The notes under the pieces: generated by a model
Database searches by the model: none
The model's input: the letters and a program-made list of their open reading frames with translations, nothing else
What the model was told of the DNA's origin: nothing
NCBI RefSeq assembly: GCF_024169515.1
Contig: NZ_JAMKCQ010000001.1
Coordinates: 2,108,001 to 2,172,000 of the forward strand
Direction: 5' to 3'
DNA from: Erwinia aphidicola
GTDB lineage: Bacteria > Pseudomonadota > Gammaproteobacteria > Enterobacterales > Enterobacteriaceae
Length of the DNA: 64,000 nt
Translations under genes and position numbers: made by a program
Part shown: one piece after another, positions 56,829-64,000 of the stretch
How positions within the stretch are numbered: the first letter of the stretch is position 1
How the letters are laid out: every line of letters begins with the position of its first letter

Positions 56829-57824
56829 TTACAGTGCCTGGATGCGTGCCCAGACGCGTTCATCCACCGGAATGCCGAGGCGCTGGTTTTCAGCGCGAAT
56901 ACCGGGGAACTTGTGGCCCGGCAGGCGGATCGCCTGCTGGTCGGCGCGCTCGGCACCGGTAATCGATTCGCGGATGCGCGCCAGCTTGCTGTCGCGGGTG
57001 GCGCCGTCGATCAGGCGATCGACATCGATGGCGATAAAGACCTGGGAGATGCCAAATTCGTCGCCGTTATCCTCGGTCACTTCGGTAACGGAGGCCCCGT
57101 CAGAGAGCAGGGTGGCGACCATATCCAGCACGATTGAGAGCGCGGAACCTTTCCAGTAGCCCATGGGCAAAATGCGGCGATTTTCTTCTATCGTGGCGGG
57201 ATCGCGAGTGTATTGGCCGTCATTGTCAAAACCGCCGTCGACCGGCAGGGTTTTGCCCGCCAGGCGGTTCACTTCCAGCATGCCGTAGGAGAACATCGAC
57301 ATCGACATATCGACCATGGTGATCGGTTCGCCCGGCACGGCAACGATTAGCGGGTTGGTGCCGATGGCGCAGCTTTTGGCCCCCCACGGCGGCATAACCG
57401 CAATGGAGTTGGTCCAGCAGACGCCGATATAGCCTTTTTCTGCTGCCTGCCAGCCGTAGCTGCCGCCGCGCATCCAGTGGTTGGCATTACGCAGCGCCAC
57501 CAGACCGATCCCGTGGCCGTCGGCCAGTTCAATGGCGCGATCCATCATGCTGCGGGCGGTAAGATTGCCTATCGCACGGTGCGCATCCCACTGTTCGATC
57601 GCCCCCAGCGAGAGGATCTTTTCGGCTTCTGCCTGCGGCACGATATGCCCGGCGTCCAGCTGCTGGATAAAGCGGGGAAAACGATTCACCCCGTGGGAGT
57701 AAACGCCGCTCTCGCTGGTGTCAGCGAACAGGGTGGCACAGCTTTCGGCTTTCTCTGCTGGCACACCGCGCGCCAGTAACACCCGCAGAAACTCCTGTTT
57801 CAACTGCTGATAGCTGATTCTCAT
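56829..57824 (-). CDS. yiaK: 2,3-Diketo-L-gulonate reductase
   Basis: A 331-residue NAD(P)H-dependent enzyme of the malate/L-lactate dehydrogenase-like (LDH2) family that reduces 2,3-diketo-L-gulonate to 3-keto-L-gulonate (E. coli DlgD, 332 residues). Signature stretches are [18 protein letters not shown] with the proton-relay histidine, [29 protein letters not shown] and [18 protein letters not shown]. First gene of the seven-gene operon down to sgbE, with an IclR-type operator and a CRP-like site upstream. Confidence 0.95.
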   Translation of the reverse strand: MRISYQQLKQEFLRVLLARGVPAEKAESCATLFADTSESGVYSHGVNRFPRFIQQLDAGHIVPQAEAEKILSLGAIEQWDAHRAIGNLTARSMMDRAIELADGHGIGLVALRNANHWMRGGSYGWQAAEKGYIGVCWTNSIAVMPPWGAKSCAIGTNPLIVAVPGEPITMVDMSMSMFSYGMLEVNRLAGKTLPVDGGFDNDGQYTRDPATIEENRRILPMGYWKGSALSIVLDMVATLLSDGASVTEVTEDNGDEFGISQVFIAIDVDRLIDGATRDSKLARIRESITGAERADQQAIRLPGHKFPGIRAENQRLGIPVDERVWARIQAL

Positions 57825-57863
57825 ACTGCTGTTTCTCCCCGGAGATGGCTTTATTTCAATATA

Positions 57864-57878
57864 TGGAATGTCGTTCCA
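57864..57878. promoter_or_regulatory. Probable YiaJ (IclR-type) operator upstream of yiaK
   Basis: TGGAATGTCGTTCCA has the TGGAA-N5-TTCCA form typical of IclR-family operators and lies 40 bases before the yiaK start. A related site (62793-62809) sits between the ABC operon and yiaJ, sharing GAA, GTT and CAAA positions. YiaJ is the only IclR gene seen here. Confidence 0.6.
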
Positions 57879-57970
57879 AATAAATCCTATGCGCCTGACG
57901 AGGACAAGTCAAAGAAATGAGCTGTGATTTTGTCTTTATAAAACAGTGAGATAAAAATAGTATTGGGTTC

Positions 57971-57986
57971 TGTGATCGGTAACACA
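57971..57986 (-). promoter_or_regulatory. CRP-like site upstream of yiaK
   Basis: TGTGATCGGTAACACA has one perfect half-site and one with a single change (ACACA). It lies about 150 bases before yiaK. Catabolite control of the yia operon is known in relatives. Confidence 0.45.
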
Positions 57987-58014
57987 TCGGGTGAAGTCGT
58001 GGCGTGGGGAAGCC

Positions 58015-58091
58015 GGGTCAGGCATGCCTGACCCCGACAAAAAAACGCATCGCGGCCATCCCTTACCGTCAGGGCGTGGCACGCCTTGCCC
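58015..58091. repeat. GCATGC-core palindrome with a decayed second copy
   Basis: A perfect 20-base palindrome at 58015-58034 (core AGGCATGCCT) and a degenerate relative at 58072-58091 (GGGCGTGGCACGCCTTGCCC). Same arrangement as the pairs near 19.5 and 22.4 kb. It separates the lactonase gene from the yiaK promoter and may end ABC operon transcription. Confidence 0.75.
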
Positions 58092-58096
58092 GGCCG

Positions 58097-58942
58097 TTAA
58101 CCGACGATCGCCCGGTACAGCGAGGTGGTGGCGGTAATATACAGCTCATTACCCTGCGGGCCGCCGAGGGTGCAGTTTGACACCCGTTCCGGCACCGCGA
58201 TCTTGCCGCGCGTCACGCCTTTGCTGTCGAAAATAATCACCCCGTCGGCGCAGCTACAGTAAAGATTGCCGCGCGGATCCACGCAGAAGCCATCCGGAAA
58301 ACCGGGGGCCACCTCGGCAAACAGCCGCCCGCTGCCCAGCTCCCGGCCATCTACCGGATAGACCCTGAGCTGGCGGCGACCCAGCGTCGGGAAGTCAACC
58401 ACCGACATATCCGCGACATACAGCAGGCTTTCATCGGGCGAAAAGGCCAGCCCGTTGGGGCGTTGCAGATCGCTGGCGGCGATGGTCAGCCGCTGTTCGA
58501 TCGGATCGAAGCAGTAGAGATAACAGCCGATCACCTGGCTGTGCGCGTGATAGCCCTCCTCGTCGCTGACGATGCCGTAAGGCGGATCGGTGAACCAGAT
58601 CGTGCCATCGGATCGCACCACGACGTCGTTCGGCGAGTTGAAACGCTTGCCGTCCACCTTCTCCACCAGCAGCCTGACGCTGCCGTCATGCTCGGTGCGG
58701 CTGATGGCGCGGCGGCCATGCTCGCAGCTCACCACCCGGCCCTCATTATCCAGGGCATTGCCGTTGGCGTAGTGCGACGATGCCCGCCACAGGCTGACTT
58801 CGCCATTGCGCTGCCAGCAGAACATGCGGTTACCCTTCACGTCGCTGAACACCACTGCATCCTGGCCGGGCAGCCATACCGGCCCCTCAGCCCAGATGGC
58901 CGGGGAGCAGAGTTTTTCCAGCGTCAGATTATCGGTCTGCAT
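58097..58942 (-). CDS. SMP-30/gluconolactonase family lactonase
   Basis: A 281-residue six-bladed beta-propeller. The metal ligands of the family are visible: the glutamate in AEGPVW near the N-terminus, the asparagine in RFNSPNDVV, and the aspartate in LLYVADMS. Other typical text is GTIWFTDPPYGI and NGLAFSPDESL. It should hydrolyse a sugar lactone, but some members act on other esters. It begins 10 bases after the binding-protein gene and is preceded by GGAGG, so it is the last gene of the ABC operon. Confidence 0.9.
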   Translation of the reverse strand: MQTDNLTLEKLCSPAIWAEGPVWLPGQDAVVFSDVKGNRMFCWQRNGEVSLWRASSHYANGNALDNEGRVVSCEHGRRAISRTEHDGSVRLLVEKVDGKRFNSPNDVVVRSDGTIWFTDPPYGIVSDEEGYHAHSQVIGCYLYCFDPIEQRLTIAASDLQRPNGLAFSPDESLLYVADMSVVDFPTLGRRQLRVYPVDGRELGSGRLFAEVAPGFPDGFCVDPRGNLYCSCADGVIIFDSKGVTRGKIAVPERVSNCTLGGPQGNELYITATTSLYRAIVG

Positions 58943-58952
58943 AGCGCCTCCG

Positions 58953-60053
58953 TTACTTCACGCCCCAGATAGTTTTGTAATGCCCCTGATAATCATTCTG
59001 CGGGTCGTAATGGTTCTGCGGCCCGCCGTCGCTGCCGATATTATCGCGGGTGATCAGATGCGCGGGGGTGACGTAACCTGATGGCGGCTGCCCGGCAAAG
59101 GCGCGGTTAAACTCATCCAGCAGCTGCCAGCCGTGCAGTTTCAGCGGCTCGGCCACCGTGCCGATCTGGCTGTCGCCGCTGCGAATACGCTGGAAGGCAG
59201 AGATTGACCCATCCCCGGCGGAGATATTAAACGGCGCGTTTTTGCCGCCTTTGCCGGCGGTCTTCAGCGCCGGGGCCATAAAGTCAAAGTAGAGGTCGTT
59301 GATCGCCAGCGCGTACTGGAAGCTGTCGCCGTATTTTTGCAGCAGGCTGAAGGTCATCGACGGCATACGGTTGGCGGTATCGGCCAGCGGGGTATCGATA
59401 AACTCCACCACTTTACAGCCGCTGCATTTCTCAATTTCCTGCTTCATCGCGTTGGCCTTATCCAGGGCAATTTGATACAGCGAATCGGTGAAAATCAGCA
59501 CCTGCGCCTTGCCACCGGACTGCACCACCGCATACTGCGCGGCAAGGCGGGCGACCTCGTTAGAGTCTGAGGTGATGTTGGCGACCACGTTATATTTGGC
59601 AATCGGTCCCGGCTGCGGTTCGGCGTGCCAGGCCATCAGCACGATTTTTTGCTGAACCGCTTTTTTCAGCGGAATTTTCGCCACGTTCGGATTCCAGCCG
59701 CCAATAACAATGCCGTCAGGGCGCTGGGCGATCGCCTGATTGAGCGCCGCCAGCTGATCTTTCACCGAGCCGCCACCGTCGAGGGTTTCCAGCTTCCAGC
59801 CCGCCGCCGCCGCGGCTTCACTCAGCCCCTGCTGCACGCCCTGCACGCCGCCGTTTTTCATATCAGAGGCGATAAAAATCACCTTCTTATTCTTTTGCAG
59901 GGTCGGGCCGGTCGTCGGGCCGTCCCACTCTGTGACGCTGGCAGTGGCTTTGGTGACCGCCGCCGTGGCCCGATCGAGATAGCTGTCGGCCCAGGCGGGC
60001 AGCGAACCTGCCAGCAGGGCGCCAAGGGTCAGAGCAAGAAGATGACGTTTCAT
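58953..60053 (-). CDS. Periplasmic sugar-binding protein of an ABC importer
   Basis: A 366-residue protein with signal peptide MKRHLLALTLGALLAGSLPAWA. The mature chain has the periplasmic-binding-protein type 1 fold of sugar importers (KKVIFIASDMKNGGVQGVQQGLSEAA, LNQAIAQRPDGIVIGGW, ALAINDLYFDFMAPAL). A CSGC cysteine pair near residue 215 is unusual and may form a disulfide. The ligand cannot be named; context suggests a sugar acid or its lactone. Its start overlaps the permease stop by four bases. Confidence 0.9.
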   Translation of the reverse strand: MKRHLLALTLGALLAGSLPAWADSYLDRATAAVTKATASVTEWDGPTTGPTLQKNKKVIFIASDMKNGGVQGVQQGLSEAAAAAGWKLETLDGGGSVKDQLAALNQAIAQRPDGIVIGGWNPNVAKIPLKKAVQQKIVLMAWHAEPQPGPIAKYNVVANITSDSNEVARLAAQYAVVQSGGKAQVLIFTDSLYQIALDKANAMKQEIEKCSGCKVVEFIDTPLADTANRMPSMTFSLLQKYGDSFQYALAINDLYFDFMAPALKTAGKGGKNAPFNISAGDGSISAFQRIRSGDSQIGTVAEPLKLHGWQLLDEFNRAFAGQPPSGYVTPAHLITRDNIGSDGGPQNHYDPQNDYQGHYKTIWGVK

Positions 60054-61150
60054 AAGGTACTCCCTGGAGTGAGGGTTTTCTGGTTATTGTCAGGAGTGGT
60101 AGCCGGAGCGGTTTGACTGCGCACCACGGCCTTTTGATTCAACATCCGGCGACGCTGGGCGTAACCGGCGAGGGTGATGGAGAGCAGCAGGGTGGCGCCG
60201 TTAAACAACGGTTCAACCCAGAAGTCGCCGCCGAACTGCTGGATGCCGGCAATGCCGATTGCCAGGATGGCGATGCCGACCACGGTGCCCCAGACATTCA
60301 CGCGTCCGGGGCGAATGGTGGTACTGCCGAGGAATGCACCCACCAGCGCAGGCAGCAGGTAATCCATGCCGACGCTGGCCTGACCAACGCCCTGTTCGGC
60401 GGCGATTAGCACCCCGCTGAAGCCGGTCAGCACGCTGGAGGCGATAAAGGCACCGATGGTAAATTTATTCACCGCAATACCGTTCAGCCGCGCCGCCGCA
60501 GGGTTACCGCCTACGGCATACATGCAGCGGCCAAGCGGGGTGTGTTCGGTGATCAGCCACAGGATAATGGCCACGGCCAGTACGTAGAACGCGCCGATTG
60601 GGATACCGAAGATTTCGGTATGATGCAGGGCGGTAAAAGCATCAGGCAGATCGCCGACGATCTGGCGGCCGCCGGAGTGCCACAGCGCCACGGCGTACAG
60701 CACGGTGCCGGAGCCCAGGGTAGCCACGAAGCTATCGATATCGGCCAGCGCCACCAGAATGCCGTTCAGCAAGCCGTAAACGGCGGAGATGGCCAGTACG
60801 GTCAGCACCGCCATCTGCCAGGAGAAGCCATATTCCACCTGTAAGGTGATGGCGAGGATATGCCAAAGCACAATACCAAAGCCGACGTTCAGGTCGATTT
60901 TGCCAACAATCATCGGAATGGTGGCGGCCAGCGCCAGCAGGGCAATTTTGGCCTTACTGGCGAGGATCGCCTGTAAGGTCAGCATGCTGGCAAATGAGGG
61001 CGACAGTAAGGAAAACAGCAGGGTGAGCAAAATACACAGCAGCAGCAGGCCGTAGCGGGTGACGATCTGCATCAGCCACGCGGCGGGGCCGTGCTCGCTG
61101 AGGCTGACCCGCTGTTCCAGCGCGGTAGACTTCACGGATGTTTTGGACAT
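60050..61150 (-). CDS. ABC sugar importer permease (RbsC type)
   Basis: A 366-residue inner-membrane subunit with eight to ten membrane segments, of the branched-chain/ribose permease family (KIALLALAATIPMIVGKIDLNVGFGIVLWH, YAVGGNPAAARLNGIAVNKFTIGAF, PALVGAFLGSTTIRPGRVNVWGTVVGIAIL). The ATG at 61150 with GCAGGAG is preferred to the GTG at 61168. It should form a homodimer with the twin-domain ATPase encoded just upstream. Confidence 0.92.
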   Translation of the reverse strand: MSKTSVKSTALEQRVSLSEHGPAAWLMQIVTRYGLLLLCILLTLLFSLLSPSFASMLTLQAILASKAKIALLALAATIPMIVGKIDLNVGFGIVLWHILAITLQVEYGFSWQMAVLTVLAISAVYGLLNGILVALADIDSFVATLGSGTVLYAVALWHSGGRQIVGDLPDAFTALHHTEIFGIPIGAFYVLAVAIILWLITEHTPLGRCMYAVGGNPAAARLNGIAVNKFTIGAFIASSVLTGFSGVLIAAEQGVGQASVGMDYLLPALVGAFLGSTTIRPGRVNVWGTVVGIAILAIGIAGIQQFGGDFWVEPLFNGATLLLSITLAGYAQRRRMLNQKAVVRSQTAPATTPDNNQKTLTPGSTL

Positions 61151-61191
61151 AGCAGCTTCTCCTGCCACCGTTGGGAGGTGGCGTTAATCAT

Positions 61192-62718
61192 TCAGGCGGT
61201 GGCGACAGGGGTTTCGTGGCTGGCAGAGGCCAGTTCGAGTAAGTTGGCAAAGGTGACGCGTTCATTTTTCAGTTCACCCACCACCTGACCACGGTTAAAC
61301 ACCAGCGCGCGGTTGCAGATATGGGCGATCTCTTCGAAGTCGTTGGAGATCACCAGCACCGCCACGCCGTCGGCCAGCGCTTTATTCAGCAGGTGATAGA
61401 TCTCTTCCCGTGCGCCGACATCGACGCCAGCGGTGGGATCTTCGAGGATCAGCAGCGGGGCATTGAGGTGCATCCAGCGCGCCATCACCACTTTTTGCTG
61501 ATTGCCGCCGGAGAGGGCGCTGATGTCGAGGTTGACGTCTTTCGGACGGACATCGAACAGCTGCACTTTCCACCAGCTGGCCCCGATTTCGGCGCGGCGG
61601 CCGTAGCGTGACAGCAGGGCATGGCCGCTGGCGCAGGGATTAATAAACAGGTTTTCGCGCACGCTCATCGACATCACCAGGCTTTCGCCAGTACGGTCGC
61701 CTGCCACCAGAGAGATACCTGCGGCCATCGCCTGCTGCGGCGACTGCGCGTCATACCGTTTGTCCCGGAACTGAATGTTGCCGCCGCTGCGCTGGCGCAG
61801 GCCAAACAGCAGGCGACCAATCTCCTCCTGCCCGGCACCGCGCAGACCGGCCAGCGCCAGCATCTCGCCGGGTTGCAGGCTGAAGGAGACCGGGCCGACC
61901 TCATCAATACACACCTGGTCGAGAGCCAGTACCGGATCTTTGCCTGCCGGCAGGGCTTCACGCCGGTCGCCGTCGATCGCTTCTCCGACGATCATTTCCA
62001 CCAGATTGCGCAGGGTGTATTGCGCCGTCATCCCGCCCGCCACCCGTTTGCCGTCGCGCATTACGCAGACGCGATCGGCAATCTCTATCACCTCATCCAG
62101 ACGATGAGTGACGTAAATCATCCCGACCTTCTTACTTTTCAGATGGTTGATCACGCTGAACAGGTGGCGCACGTCGTTGGCGGGTAGCGAGGCGGTGGGC
62201 TCATCCAGCACCAGTACTTCGGCGTTGACCGCCACGGCACGGGCAATCGCCAGCAGGGATTTTTCGGTACGCGACAGCTCAAATACGCGGGCGTCCGGAT
62301 CGAGTGCGATGCCGACCTCCTCCAGCGCCGCACGCGAACGTTCACGCACCGCACGCCAGTCAATCAGCCCCAGACGGCGGGTAAATCCCATCACCAGCGC
62401 CATATTCTCCGCCACGGTCATCCACTCAATCAGCCCGAGATCCTGATGGATAAAGGCGATCGGTTGCTGACGGGCGGTTTTTAAACTGGCGGCAGAAGCG
62501 ATGCTGGTATGTTGAAAACGGATCTCCCCGCTGTCGCGGGCATAGACTCCGGCCAGCACTTTGATCAGCGTGGACTTTCCGGCACCGTTTTCCCCCAACA
62601 GGGCGACCACTTCGCCAGGGAAAACCTCCAGACTGACATCGTTAACAGCGATATTGCCGCCAAAGCGTTTGGTGATATGGCTCAGAGTAAGAACCGGCGT
62701 ACCGGGTGTATGCTGCAT
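61192..62718 (-). CDS. ABC sugar importer ATPase with two nucleotide-binding domains (RbsA type)
   Basis: A 508-residue ATPase. The first domain has Walker A LLGENGAGKSTLIK, a signature LSRTEKSLLAIARA and Walker B VLVLDEPTASL. The second has a relaxed Walker A (LAGLRGAGQEEIGR), a perfect signature LSGGNQQKVVMARW and Walker B LLILEDPTAGVDVG, where ED replaces the usual DE. The ATG at 62718 follows GCAGGAGGC. First gene of the ABC-lactonase operon, divergent from yiaJ. Confidence 0.93.
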   Translation of the reverse strand: MQHTPGTPVLTLSHITKRFGGNIAVNDVSLEVFPGEVVALLGENGAGKSTLIKVLAGVYARDSGEIRFQHTSIASAASLKTARQQPIAFIHQDLGLIEWMTVAENMALVMGFTRRLGLIDWRAVRERSRAALEEVGIALDPDARVFELSRTEKSLLAIARAVAVNAEVLVLDEPTASLPANDVRHLFSVINHLKSKKVGMIYVTHRLDEVIEIADRVCVMRDGKRVAGGMTAQYTLRNLVEMIVGEAIDGDRREALPAGKDPVLALDQVCIDEVGPVSFSLQPGEMLALAGLRGAGQEEIGRLLFGLRQRSGGNIQFRDKRYDAQSPQQAMAAGISLVAGDRTGESLVMSMSVRENLFINPCASGHALLSRYGRRAEIGASWWKVQLFDVRPKDVNLDISALSGGNQQKVVMARWMHLNAPLLILEDPTAGVDVGAREEIYHLLNKALADGVAVLVISNDFEEIAHICNRALVFNRGQVVGELKNERVTFANLLELASASHETPVATA

Positions 62719-63052
62719 GACAGCCTCCTGCAACTCCTGGTGGGCATTCAACGCGGCGTGGTTAGGAAAAAAGCACCGCAATATTCCAATATGCGAAATC
62801 AAGTTTCAAAAATACTATTCTCAGTTGCAGCGGAAAGCAAAGGCACGGGTGTTTTATTTGTTTAGATAAAACAATGATTTATTTTTGATGTTGTGGAATT
62901 GTGATGGACAGCGCACTTCTGCAGCGGGCGCCTGCGGGTGAAATTCTGCCTAAAACGGCGCTGAAACAGGGTTCCATGTTCACAGTGCAGGGTGCATGGG
63001 GTAACATCGGGCCACTCCCCGTTGCGGGGCAGGAACTTAAGGGGAAGTGTGG
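62719..63052. promoter_or_regulatory. Divergent control region of the ABC operon and yiaJ
   Basis: A 334-base gap. It contains CGAAATCAAGTTTCA at 62794-62808, related to the palindrome before yiaK, and the inverted repeat GTTTTAT-N8-ATAAAAC at 62851-62872. Both are candidate binding sites for YiaJ. Promoter boxes are not clear. Confidence 0.5.
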
Positions 63053-63850
63053 ATGAGCGTGAAGGACGATAAGAAAGACAAGCCGCTGGGCACCCAGAGC
63101 CTGTTTCGTGGCCTTCAGTTGATTGAACTGTTAAGCAACTATCCGAACGGCTGCCCGCTGGCCACTCTGTCTGAGCTGTCCGGAATGAATAAAAGTACGG
63201 TACACCGCCTGTTGCAGGGGCTGCACAGCAGCGGCTATGTGACTCAGGCACCGTCGCCGGGCAGTTATCGTCTGACCACTAAATTTATCTCCGTCGGGCA
63301 GAAGGCGCTCTCGTCGCTGAACGTGATCCACGTTGCGGCGCCGCATCTGGAAAAACTCAATCTTGAGGTCGGTGAAACCGTCAACTTCTCCAGCCGCGAA
63401 GATGACCATGTGATCCTGATTTACAAGCTGGAACCGACCACCGGCATGATGCGGACCCGCGCCTATATTGGCCAGCATATGCCGCTTTACTGCTCGGCAA
63501 TGGGCAAGATTTTTATGGCCTGGGGCAGCGAAGATTATCCCGCGCAGTACTGGCAGAGCCATCAGGACACTATCCAGCCGCTAACGAAAAATACCATCAC
63601 CACGCTACCGGAGATGCTGGACGAGCTGAAAAATATTCGTCAGCAGCAGACGGCGATGGACCGCGAAGAGAACGAGTTGGGCGTTTCCTGTATTGCCGCG
63701 CCGGTGTTTGATATTCAGCAGCGGGTGCCGTTCGCGGTATCGGTATCGTTACCGACGGCGAAACTGCAGCAGATTGGGGTGAAAAAACTGATGGCGCCGG
63801 TGGTGGCGACCGCCAAAGCCATCTCCGCCGAATTGGGCTTTCACGGTTAA
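63053..63850 (+). CDS. yiaJ: IclR-family regulator YiaJ (PlaR)
   Basis: A 265-residue repressor. The N-terminal winged helix (GTQSLFRGLQLIELLSNYPNGCPLATLSELSGMNKSTVHRLLQGL) and the effector domain (NFSSREDDHVILIYKLEPTTGMMRTRAYIGQHMPLYCSAMGKI, MDREENELGVSCIAAPVFD) are very close to E. coli YiaJ/PlaR, which controls the yia-sgb operon. In E. coli it is directly divergent from yiaK; here the ABC-lactonase operon lies between, and YiaJ is divergent from that instead. The ATG at 63053 is preferred to an in-frame GTG six bases upstream. Confidence 0.94.
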   Translation: MSVKDDKKDKPLGTQSLFRGLQLIELLSNYPNGCPLATLSELSGMNKSTVHRLLQGLHSSGYVTQAPSPGSYRLTTKFISVGQKALSSLNVIHVAAPHLEKLNLEVGETVNFSSREDDHVILIYKLEPTTGMMRTRAYIGQHMPLYCSAMGKIFMAWGSEDYPAQYWQSHQDTIQPLTKNTITTLPEMLDELKNIRQQQTAMDREENELGVSCIAAPVFDIQQRVPFAVSVSLPTAKLQQIGVKKLMAPVVATAKAISAELGFHG

Positions 63851-63861
63851 TGCATCATCCC

Positions 63862-63887
63862 GGGGCGGCCCGTGTTGCGGTCGCCTC
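63862..63887. repeat. Decayed intergenic palindrome (GGCGACC type)
   Basis: GGGGCGGCC and GGTCGCCTC pair with two mismatches around an eight-base loop, between the convergent yiaJ and LysR genes. A degenerate member of the family listed at 36872. Confidence 0.6.
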
Positions 63888-63890
63888 GCT

Positions 63891-64000
63891 TTATTCAATT
63901 GTTAATTTCTCCAGCGTGTTCAGCAGGGCATCCACCTTCGGCGTCAGCTGCTTTTTACGTGGCCACACCACGTACAGCGGTAAACCCGGCACGCTCAGCT
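63891..64000 (-). CDS. C-terminal end of a LysR-family regulator, rest outside window
   Basis: Only the last 35 residues are present (LSVPGLPLYVVWPRKKQLTPKV, then DALLNTLEKLTIE and a TAA stop). The segment PLYVVWPRKKQLTPKV is the typical final strand and helix of the LysR effector domain (usually YLVYPRRRHLSPKVRAF). The gene converges on yiaJ. Nothing can be said about its target. Confidence 0.7.
   Translation of the reverse strand, partial: LSVPGLPLYVVWPRKKQLTPKVDALLNTLEKLTIE

Noticed and set aside
1..64000. CRISPR array, tRNA, rRNA or complete prophage
   Set aside because: No regularly spaced repeats of CRISPR size, no cloverleaf sequences and no phage genes were seen in reading the window.

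Overview
The window is chromosomal DNA of an enterobacterium, most likely of the Erwinia/Pantoea group. The block yjcB - soxS/soxR - ghxP - yjcE - actP/yjcH/acs - gltP (12.3-28.4 kb) follows the Escherichia coli gene order. Most genes are GC-rich with closely packed operons. The mix of oxidative gluconate metabolism, a yia/sgb pentose-type operon, a large autotransporter and an ATP-dependent dihydroxyacetone kinase suits a plant- or environment-associated member. No tRNA, rRNA, CRISPR array or intact mobile element is visible.

Layout. 1-8.2 kb: a partial amino-acid permease, D-lactate dehydrogenase dld with a coupled hydrolase, a DUF3828 protein, a VirK/YbjX protein, gstA, and an AraC regulator next to an EamA exporter. 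8.2-12.2 kb: an AT-richer accessory island with an IS3 remnant, a very strong hairpin, CRP-type sites and an orphan polysaccharide flippase plus TupA-like ATP-grasp gene. 12.3-28.4 kb: the E. coli-like block, interrupted by a DgcN-like diguanylate cyclase, a second GST and a cidR-cidAB-yfaZ block bracketed by palindromic repeats. 28.9-37.8 kb: a 2025-residue autotransporter, the aerotaxis receptor aer behind a sigma-28 promoter, and an AraC regulator. 37.7-46.9 kb: a leuA-type isopropylmalate synthase behind an attenuator-like leader, a single-chain Dha kinase, sbmA, a GGDEF-EAL protein and an MFS transporter. 47.4-51.2 kb: a three-subunit membrane gluconate-type dehydrogenase with a GntR-type operator upstream. 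51.3-63.9 kb: the yiaK-yiaL-MFS-lyxK-sgbH-sgbU-sgbE operon, an upstream co-oriented ABC sugar importer and SMP-30 lactonase, and the divergent yiaJ regulator. The window ends in a partial LysR gene.

Functional picture. The last 12 kb can be read as one catabolic module. An ABC importer and an MFS carrier bring in a sugar acid or its lactone, the SMP-30 protein may open the lactone ring, YiaK reduces 2,3-diketo-L-gulonate, LyxK phosphorylates, SgbH decarboxylates, and SgbU and SgbE deliver D-xylulose 5-phosphate. YiaJ sits divergently, and similar operator-like sites lie upstream of both yiaK and the ABC operon. The ABC/lactonase addition to the yia regulon, the palindrome families, the repeat-encoded SbmA tail, the leader upstream of leuA and the CRP-flanked flippase island are the points most worth following up.
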